Source: Oscarella lobularis (lineage: Eukaryota; Porifera; Homoscleromorpha; Homosclerophorida; Oscarellidae). From it: a stretch of 64,000 nt of DNA. Made by a program: the position numbers and the translations under genes. Positions 55,805 through 64,000 of the stretch are shown here, piece by piece. Under the pieces are notes generated by a model. The model saw only the letters and a list, made by a program, of their open reading frames with translations. It was not told where the DNA came from and searched no databases. The stretch's first letter is position 1. Each line of letters starts with the position of its first letter. The stretch is from positions 2,365,614 through 2,429,613 of the forward strand of contig NC_089181.1 in assembly GCF_947507565.1 (NCBI RefSeq), given 5' to 3'.

Positions 55805-57279
55805 TCACGTGTTTTGAAACGATACTGCTTCATCTGCGTCTTCCCTTTGCATTTGTTCTATGAGTCTCTTTCGTTCTTGAGCCTGTTTTAGTCTTGTCAG
55901 TGTCATGCTTTCGTAGTCCGTATCAGTGACTAAGCTGCTGCTGCCTATTATCTACAATAGAAAGACAAGTTGAATTTGCATTGGATTTTTTTCTCTCTCT
56001 GCGCTCTCCTTACCATCTGTGGCTCTCCTACTTGGTTCGTTTGCTCTGGTGGTTCGCCTCCTGCCCAAGCCAAAACGATTGGATTATCTATCAGTCCCTT
56101 TTCATTCCGAAATGCTAGTTTCTATGGTACAGAGTACATGCAATACATTTAGATAGACAATAGTTCCCATGACACTCACTGCACTCTGAATGTCAGAGAA
56201 GTTAGCTATGGCGCTTCCTTTTCTTTTGCTTGAAACAATGACACGAACAGTGCCATACTAGTCAATCAAAGCTATTCGTGAAAAATCTTGTAAGTCCGGC
56301 TCACACCTTCTGCAAGAGTTGAGTAAGAATCTCGTGGTCATAGCCTCCATTCAACTCGTCGTTTTTCTTTGCTTTCCATTTAATCTACAGACAAGAGCTG
56401 CGTTGGAGAACCAATAGCAAATATCTTGTACCTTTAGAGTCATTGCTAAATCAGTCGGTCCAGCTGCTCCTGAAGAAAAATACAGTGTAGCTAGATAGAA
56501 AAGAGAAAGAAGCACTGTACGTTACGTTTTTCTGACTTCTCAGTTGCCAACTCGGCTTTTATCAGTTCCTCTTGTTCTTGCACTTTCCTGAGCCCCTCTT
56601 CTCGAAGTCTCTTGATCTGCGGCAAAAGGAGGAAAACATTATGCAACCACAAAAAGTCAAAATAGATAATGTGTACAGTACCTCTTGCTCCAATCTCTGC
56701 GCCGCCCATTTCTCGTCAAATACGTCCCGTCGATGAACGCTCTCGCGTTTCTCCAATTCTAAAAATCAAAATATCAAAAAATCTGCTTTCGATAGATTGA
56801 ATTCTTCTATCGATTGTACCATCTTTGAATTTTCTTCGTTTTGCATCCAATGCTGCCGTTCGTTCCTTCTGTCGCTTTCGAGCTTTGCGTAGATTGTCAT
56901 ACGCTGCCTAAGCATTCGACATCGTATGCAGTCTTCAAACTAGGCCCGCCTCTTTTACTCTTGCAGCTTTGTCAGTGAGAATGGTAAAGATTCTCGATAG
57001 ACGCTGGAATTCCTCCGCTATACGAACGCTTTCGAAACCTTTGCGGCATCTATAGATTGCTTACCGGCTCTTTTGTCGTCGGGATTTTTGTCCGGATGGC
57101 ATTTGAGTGCTCTCTTTCGATACGATTTCGTGATCTATGAAAAAATGCGCTGCAAGCTGCGTTCGAGGAGCAGTTCGACGCACGTCCTTCTCGCTGCAGC
57201 TTGGATCGACGTCTAAAAAGACGTAAAAGTCGTCCACGCCGATCGAATCGAAGTCTTTTGGCGTCGAATCGTTCGCCAT
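55805..57279 (-). CDS. DNAJC17: DNAJC17-like J-domain and RRM protein
   Basis: The ATG at 57279 opens [20 protein letters not shown]. The J domain continues in the next exon with [20 protein letters not shown] (HPD motif intact). A charged coiled-coil stretch ([20 protein letters not shown]) and an RRM follow ([39 protein letters not shown]). The end [20 protein letters not shown] matches [20 protein letters not shown] of human DNAJC17. The protein acts in pre-mRNA splicing with Hsp70 (family knowledge). Order and length fit the family. Confidence 0.88.
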
Positions 57280-57417
57280 TGAGATATACGTACGGGACCT
57301 GCGCTGTATTATTTACCTCAATTAATTAAAAAATACTACTAGATGCAAGTGCACAGTGCAATTGGTAAGAACAACCGCTTGTGCTGTCATTTTAGTTTCA
57401 GTCAGGGACGATTTCGC

Positions 57418-57755
57418 TCACACAAGATGAGAAATTTCTAAGAAAAAATGAAAAAGAAAAACGTCAGATCCGCGCTTGATTTTATGCCTAAGACGTTCTC
57501 ACGTTTATCTGGAAAATGCCTTCGGTGCTTGTGCTCCTTCTCGGAAGCGACCCACTGACTTCTTTCTTCGCGTTTTGACGATGATGGAGCCGATCCAAAA
57601 ACGCTGCTTGCCCAATTCTTGGGAAAATGCTTCCTTTCAGATCTTACATACTCCGCTTTCGGATTTCCCTCCACTTTGCACCACGATTCAACGTCGCACA
57701 TGACTCGCAGAGCGTCAACCGATCGATAACCGCTTCTGAAACTCGCCGTTGCCAA
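57418..57755 (-). CDS. small basic protein, unrecognised
   Basis: A minus-strand frame reads MCDVESWCKVEGNPKAEYVR (an upstream in-frame ATG at 57755 is possible), RSERKHFPKNWASSVFGSAP, then HKHRRHFPDK. A strong donor (gtgaga) and a pyrimidine-rich acceptor (ttttttcttag) then add QISHLV and a stop at 57418. It is 70-90 residues long and has no domain I recognise. It lies between DNAJC17 and MAJIN and is divergent from MAJIN by 48 bases, so they may share a promoter. Confidence 0.5.
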
Positions 57756-57803
57756 CTTAACAACGAGTCTGATAACGCACGCTACAAATCATTGAACGCG
57801 CCG

Positions 57804-58638
57804 ATGGACGTCGAAAAGTTTCGTCTTCCGACGCCCGAAACGCGACTATTCATCGTCGAAGATTGCGTCTACAAAGTGAAACTGCGATCTCGCGGTTGCA
57901 GCGAAACGTCAGCTCGTCGCGCGATCGTCAAATTCTCGTGACAGAATTTCTTTCGCGCAGCGACTCGAAAGCGAGAAGTTTCTTCGAAGACAAGAAAATC
58001 CAAGAAGATTTAAAGGTGAAAAGGATCCTCTTACGTAGAGACAGAGACGAAAAGGCGGACACCCTTTGACTTTCCCTTCGTAGCGCATCATCTTAGCCAT
58101 TCTGACAACCGGCGCCGAATCTCCCGCGCCCGTACAAGCCGACGACATCGTCGTCTATCCTTGTAAAAATAATAAAATTATAATAATACCTGTAATAACG
58201 ATTTGATTTTTTAGACAAGTGTAGGTGGAAGGCGGCTGATAAGTTCAACTTTTACGTTGAAAACGTCCCGCTCAAGATTTGTCCAAATGTGTTCACGCTT
58301 CACGTCGAAATCAAGAATGCCGAAAAGGATAAGAATCTGAGCGACAGCGACAGCGATCAACCGATCAGACTTCGAAGAGCCAAACGGCGACGACTGGTAG
58401 AAGAAGAGGATAGCGATCCTGATAATGACGACGGGGAGTCGAGAAATGCGAAGAGGGATGATAGCAACGACGACGAAGCGAGAGAACCCCGCGCAAAAAA
58501 GACAGCACCTGAATCGCGAGTCTATCAACTCTTCAAGTAAGACATCCACAATGTGTATGAGAGAGTAAATGGTAGCAAAGGTTTGCACCTCTGCAGCGCC
58601 GTCTGTAGCATGTTCTGGAGCAAGAAAAGAGAAAGTTA
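57804..58638 (+). CDS. MAJIN: MAJIN-like membrane-anchored junction protein
   Basis: MDVEKFRLPTPETRLFIVED then CVYKVKLRSRG parallels the mammalian MAJIN start (PFTYPFPETRF, VYKFKIRYG). Later exons give IQEDLKRIILAILTTG and DDIVVYPYKCRWKAADKFNF, ICPNVFTLHVEIK, matching FPYKSKWERVSHLKF and PFVFTLYVEMK. An acidic and basic disordered part follows. A gtaaga donor after VYQLF leads to a last exon ending NAVCSMFWSKKRES. MAJIN with TERB1 and TERB2 attaches meiotic telomeres to the inner nuclear membrane. The first intron (57908-57960, donor gtcagc) was chosen because it keeps the family spacing. The terminal membrane anchor seems short. Confidence 0.7.
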
Positions 58639-58735
58639 GGAAAGTCGAGAAAACTAGAGAAACTCTATAAATACATATTTGATCATACGAACGTACGCAT
58701 ATCTGTCTTTTTTTCTGGCATCTTCTAATTGTGCA

Positions 58736-59665
58736 TTAGAGAAAGCGAATGCTCATCTTCTCGTCTATCTTTATTCCATCCATTGCCTTGCAGAATTTGT
58801 CATAGGAAATGAATCCGTCCTTGTCCTCGTCAATTTCGGCCATTGTACAATCGGCAATAGAATTGAGCTGAGGAGAAAGAACAGGGCAAAATGAAATAAT
58901 AACATTGGTCCTTATTTAGTGTACCTGATCACTTGTAACGTTCGATCCAACCATCATCTGAAGAACCTAGACCATAAAGTTTAGTTCAAGACCTCTGGTC
59001 GATGCAAACTAGATGCATTGTAAATCATTTTTTGACAGGTGCCGTACATCAATTTAGGGGGGCCCAGTTCTTACTACTAGTCTATCTTGCCTTTGTCAGA
59101 TCTTCCCTTGATATTTTCTCGTCCTTGTCCAAGTCGTACACGTCGAAGACGAACTTGAGTTTCTTCGCTTTTGCGTTCAATTGCAGATCGCCGGCGCGCG
59201 TCGACGAAACGGGACGAAATTGGGCGAGAACGCGAATGAATTGACGAAAATTGACTCGCGCTTGCTGATCGACGCCGTCGCCATCGTCCTGGCTGCAAAA
59301 AGAGAGAGTAAAGAACGGTGCCCCCCGTACGTTAGATCGACGAACTCGAAAAATGCGTCGATAATTCGTTCTCCCAGAGGATTGATGGCTATTTCGGGAA
59401 TGTGCTGAAAGTCTTCGCGCCTTTTCCGATGAAACTTTATCGAACGATCGCGATTGGCCTTTTTTCTTACCCAAGATATCCTTTGTTTGCCTTGTCCAAG
59501 TTCGAATAGCGATTGTAGAGTCTCGTGATCTGTTTTGCCGTGACTAAACGGTTGAGAGGTCAGAGAGATACCGCTGTGACAACAAAGAAGCGACTGACAG
59601 CCAGTTTCTGATTCGATCTCCTCGATTTCCTCTTCTCGCAGCGTCTTCGAGAAGTTCGACCCCAT
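58736..59665 (-). CDS. CHP1: calcineurin B homologous protein (CHP1-like)
   Basis: The ATG at 59665 gives MGSNFSKTLREEEIEEIESE, with a myristoylation glycine as in CHP1. Next exons: FQHIPEIAINPLGERIIDAF, VNFRQFIRVLAQFRPV, and two C-terminal EF hands (YDLDKDEKISREDL and IDEDKDGFISYDKF). The end KMSIRFL matches human CHP1 (KMSIRFLH). CHP1 binds Na+/H+ exchangers and regulates lipid enzymes in a calcium-dependent way. The N-terminal EF hands have lost key acidic residues, as in the family. Confidence 0.88.
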
Positions 59666-59747
59666 TTTAACGCACGTTACGAAGAAAAACTCCTGCAGCA
59701 TACAAAAATGTGAAAAATTAAAAAAATTGCAAAATTCGTTCAACTTC

Positions 59748-62700
59748 TCATTTTCCTTTTTTGATAACAAACACCCGGTCGCTCGGACGAAGAGGATAGT
59801 CATAGGGGGGAGAGGTGATGACGCAACGCTGAGTACCAAATGCCCTATAGAGGCCGAGGCACAGGAAGCTGCGAGACCTTAAAACGAACGTAAACATGTC
59901 TCCGTAGAGACCTCCATCCTACGAAAAATAATGCACAACTAAAAGTGAGACAATCCATGTGCACTTACTGCAAAAGTATCGAATGGTGGATCAATGATTG
60001 GGCACTGGGTTAGACGACAGCGAATGATCTTTGACTTAACGTCGAGATCGTCTTCGCCTTCGTCGTCCTCTGTGACAATTTCTTCCGTATTGAGAAGCAG
60101 ATGAAGCAACGTCATTGCCTTGCGATCACAGTACACCTAACATATGTAAGAAAAAAAGATCAGAAAGAAGAAAAAACTCAGAAAATTGGCTAAAAACATA
60201 CCGAGCTGACGACCGAGTCCATGATAGATGAACTTATGGCTTGACCAAACGCAAAGGGCTGCGATTCGCACAGAGCCGCGTCGGGATTGTCCTCGTCTTC
60301 CTGATCAAGAAACTGAACGTTTGAATCGTACGCTAGTAAAAGAAAAGCAGTCGTTACAACGTTTCGTCTCTTTGACTCCTTTGTTATACCGAGATCAGTT
60401 ATTATCGGAATATCGTATCCTTGCTTGGCTCCTTTGCCGCTCGGAAATTTCATCGATTTCAAGTTGAGCGTGCCCAAGATGCATTCCTTGTCGATGAGGT
60501 ATTCGTCTTTCGATTGGCCAGCGGTTTCACACTGGGAACTTCGCAGAAAGACGCACATCGAACACGTGTTTACCATCGCTCGTCGAAGATCCCTTTGAAC
60601 TAGAGGAGAACCCTGAAAACAAAAAAAGAGCCCAAGAACATCATCAACAACAGATACGCTCAATAGAAATTGAACTGACGCAAATGATTCGAATGTCGTT
60701 GAGAGATGAAAGACTCTCCCACTAGAGAAATTCGCATAATGTACGACAAAGTGATGCAGCGTTGCATACTTCTCTCTCCAAGTAGCTTCTATCTCCCAGA
60801 AGAACGACTAATTTCAACTCAGCAACGGCCAAATTTGATGCACGCATAGGCAAGAGCTGCGCAGATTCACAAATTAGAACCTCATACTTTAAGGAAAAGA
60901 GAGACGACCTTACCATATCTTTCAAGCCAATAAGAACGGAGCTATCGTCTCCTATCACGCAGACGACGATGTGATGTCGAAGATATTCGCACTCTCCGTC
61001 GGTCTGCGGAAATTAGGATTATCTACACAATTGCGACGACGGGGTTATAGCCGGTATACCAAAATAGCCTCTTCAAACGACTGTGCTTGATCGCACACGT
61101 AAAAGGATGCGCTCCTATTCAGCCGAATCCCAACGCTAGCAGGAGTCAATTTTTCCTCCTCCTCCTCTTTCTCCTCTTTCTCGTCGTCGTCGACGACATC
61201 TAGTTGGCGACTTTCGTCGCCGTCGTCCTCGTAAGCGTCATTCGAAGAGGCGGCGGCGCGGCGAAAGAAACGTTGACTCTTCCTCGAGAATGACTTGAGT
61301 TGAATTTCGTCTAAATCTCAATCCAATAAGGCGGTCTGTCCTCTCGAAAACGCACGCGCCTACTACTGTACCGTTTTCCACCGAATAAGATTCGCTAAAG
61401 TAAGAGGCTCTAAAAATGTGGAGACGCCAATTGATCGCGATGAGACGCTTTAAAAACAATCGATCGTGTACTTTTCCGCCGTCTCCTTGTCAAACGCCAA
61501 AAAGTAGCCTTGAGTGCCCTTTGAAACAATGAACTCTTTACGAGAAGGATTGAGAAGAATTCTACGGAGAAATCGAAGATGCTGTCTGACAACGGGGCTA
61601 GGCACATACGTTGACGTCGAACTGCTTCTGTCTTCAACAGCCAAAAGAACGATATTCCATTTTTTGAAGCAAATTCTAAATTTCGTCATACACCACGGGT
61701 AGGCACTTGGCTCTAAAACTCGCTTACTCGGCGACTTCGGGAAAGGTCATCCCGACGAAATTCTCCGACAATTGAGCCATGTAAAATTCGTATCCGCAAC
61801 CGAAGAAGTAACTATCCTGCCAATTTTCACTCTGGTTCACGTTCTAAGCAATCGGCTATCAAATTAACTTGGGAGAAGAAAACGAAAGAAAAATCCTAAC
61901 GCTGTATTCGTAGGATCCAATTCCAATTATATTGCACAGAAGAGTGGAAAATCCCGGGCAAAGACAGCTCTGAGCAATCATACTCAATTTCAGCTAAAAA
62001 AGAGTCGCTTTATTATTTTTATTTCAGCTCAGGAAAGACCGCGCACTTCTGTCACGCATATAATTGCATCGCCATACTGTCGCGGATCGAAATTCGGAAT
62101 ACTCTGTACCAACGCCTAGAAACACCAAATGAAGAGAACAAGCTAAGGAGACGAACGTTGCGCTAACCTTGTTCTTTTGAAGAAGAACCTGCATCACGAT
62201 TCTCATATCCTGCTTGTAGTTCTTAATCGAAACAGCCCTTCCCCCCCAAGTGCATCAAACTTTGGTTTCGTCATTAAAAAAAATTAGCGTACCGCATCAT
62301 GTTTTCCGAATCTTTTTCTTCTCGATTTGAGACGGTGTTGTCGGCGAGAATGATGCACGCTTCGGCGTCTTTAAGCTAGAGTGAAAGCATGGAATCCCCA
62401 CGTACAATGAATTCTCGTTCTACGCACCTTGACTCGCTTGAGGTCCTTGATGCTGAGCGGAGACCCCTGGAAATATTCCGCTCCAAGCGCATAGTAGCGC
62501 AGAATCGATTTCAGGTGAGCACTCGGAAGCTCTCTAGGTAGACAAAAAGTCTGATTTTTTTTCTCTGCACCTGTACTCTAAAAGGGTTACTTACAAGTCA
62601 AGAAAGACAACGGTCGTCTTTCCCTCTTCGTCGCGATCTTCGTGAAAGAAGTCCTTGAGAAAATTTTCCATGCTCGCCGCAGTCACGTCGCCGCAAACGA

Positions 62701-64000
62701 CCAGATGCCTAAAAGGACGGTCATCTCATCAAACTCTCCTTCTCTCGCCTACCTCAACGTGATTGGATCGTAGGATCCCAAGTATTTGTTGCGATCCCCA
62801 ATGTAGTCGACGATGAGCGGAACGTAGCTGGCAAAGAGAGCCAATCCTCCGACAATGAAGACGATCATGAATATGCGTCCGAGCGTAGTCTCGGCTGATA
62901 AGTCTCCATAGCCCACAGTCGATATGGTCACCTTTCACAAAAATCGACTCAATTTGACGAACTTGACTATTCAGACACGGAACATACAGCGATAAAATAT
63001 TGAGCTTGAAAATAATCCAAGGGCATGGCATTTGTGAAGTCCACCCACGGATCTCCCGTGTTTTCCAACTAAGAGAGAGAGAGAGAGAGAGAGATAAGGT
63101 GTAGGTGTGAGTACATCTGTACTTCACGCACCAAGTGAACAACGCTTGCTCCTAAAAGCCAAAGAACCAGAAGACTGAGAAACGGATTGAGTGTCAGCAA
63201 AAGCTTTCTGCAGACGCAATACTGCTATAGGAAATTTTAACCAATTAAGCCAGACGTAAGCGGACCTTGATTTGACTACTCCAAAAGATTCGAGAAGTAT
63301 GGGCAACGAGAGCAGATCTCCAATTCTCCAGAATCTCAGTCCTAAAAGCGTCCAAGTGTCCCATCAGAAATGCAAAGGCAATGATAATATCCCCCCCCCC
63401 CAAATACCTAGCCACCACTGGTTAGCTCCAAGAGCGTAGATAATAGGCGGAATCGTCGCAAAGTCGGCAATCGTCGACGAAGTGACCCAAAACACGAGTT
63501 TATCTTTCGAAGCGAAAAACTAGAGACAAAACAAAAAAAAGTACATCTTCTCAGTCGAAATTTTCTCCGACGCATGTACCCGCAAAAAAAAGTACAGCAA
63601 AAAATATGCATTAAAAACGACGTCGACAATGAACCAAGGATCCGAGTAGACGTCGCATCTTTCGACGTTCAAACACTCGACGCCTCTTTTCCTACAAAAA
63701 CGGTTACGTCGTCGTGCCTCGCTCGATTTTTAACGCGCAATCTAACGGGAACGTGTCTCTTATGTAAATGCTAAACGATCCGATACTGAAGAGCATGGCA
63801 AACGCGGCCTACAGCAGAAGAACAAGTCCATTGGTCACGCCCCCTATAGGTCCTCTTAGTGTTACAGCACCAAAATTCGTCCACCGACCGCGTTCAGCGA
63901 TACCCAATCTTTAAAGAGCTTGAGCCGGAGAAGAGCGAGCTTCGATCGGGGCGCGTCTGAATCGTCGGCTTTTCGTAGCACGAGAACGAGACGGTAGATG
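59748..64000 (-). CDS. KCNMA1: BK-type calcium-activated potassium channel alpha subunit (slo1), 5' partial
   Basis: Runs off the right edge; transcription is leftward. The order is S1 region ([31 protein letters not shown]), S3 ([20 protein letters not shown]), S4 ([20 protein letters not shown]), pore [21 protein letters not shown]6 ([17 protein letters not shown]), then RCK1 ([20 protein letters not shown]) and RCK2 ([38 protein letters not shown]). The calcium bowl [19 protein letters not shown] is followed by [10 protein letters not shown]. It ends [20 protein letters not shown] and stops at 59748. It opens potassium flow on depolarisation and calcium. S4 has fewer positive residues than vertebrate BK (LRFLRALRL). 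Intron microsatellite (ga)n near 63071. Confidence 0.9.

Noticed and set aside
57938-57960. A 23-base intron in MAJIN
   Set aside because: A 53-base intron with donor gtcagc at 57908 and the same acceptor also keeps frame and fits the family better; 23 bases would be too short for normal splicing.

Overview
This is a compact animal genome segment. Nearly all genes have many short introns (about 45-75 bases, GT..AG) and close spacing on both strands. The gene content is metazoan: presenilin, BK potassium channel, prominin, ZU5/death-domain receptor, SRCR receptors, animal-type lipoxygenases, AVEN and MAJIN. Tiny introns, mid GC content, SRCR and death-domain receptors and the tandem arrays suggest a sponge, perhaps a homoscleromorph of the Oscarella/Corticium type. 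The species is an inference and cannot be proved from the sequence.

Layout. 0-7 kb: a MAP10-like microtubule protein, the SET-domain protein SETD9, a small unknown gene, and a secreted PLC-like, GPI-anchored protein. 6.6-10.3 kb: a disturbed zone. A 0.5 kb block (3' end of the PLC-like gene plus the last exon of an aromatic amino acid hydroxylase) occurs twice, on either side of 2.7 kb holding a receptor-gene fragment, a GC-rich block without genes and a degenerate minisatellite. 10.2-16.2 kb: the aromatic amino acid hydroxylase, a transmembrane ZU5/UPA/death-domain receptor and presenilin.

16.3-42.3 kb is the striking part: a minus-strand array of eight lipoxygenase (LOX) copies (A-H) interleaved with three SRCR receptor copies. 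LOX A, C, F, G and H look intact. B, D and E are damaged. Two of the SRCR copies are fused at the same breakpoint to headless LOX copies. A 3,133-base tandem duplication makes LOX-D a hybrid of its neighbours. Foldback elements sit in the spacers, and an alanine run in the SRCR linker varies between copies (4, 13, 6).

42.8-64 kb: a prominin with an unexpected extra multi-pass C-terminal region, AVEN (head-to-head with prominin), an ankyrin-pseudokinase gene, SLC35F6, a broken serine palmitoyltransferase copy, GFRP, DNAJC17, a small unknown gene, MAJIN, CHP1, and a BK (slo1) channel that runs off the right edge.

Functional links are modest. LOX makes oxylipins from polyunsaturated fatty acids, and the interleaved SRCR proteins are surface receptors, so the array may be an innate-defence cluster (inference). 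The hydroxylase and GFRP both belong to tetrahydrobiopterin biology, but they lie 44 kb apart. No rRNA, tRNA, CRISPR array or retroviral element was recognised.
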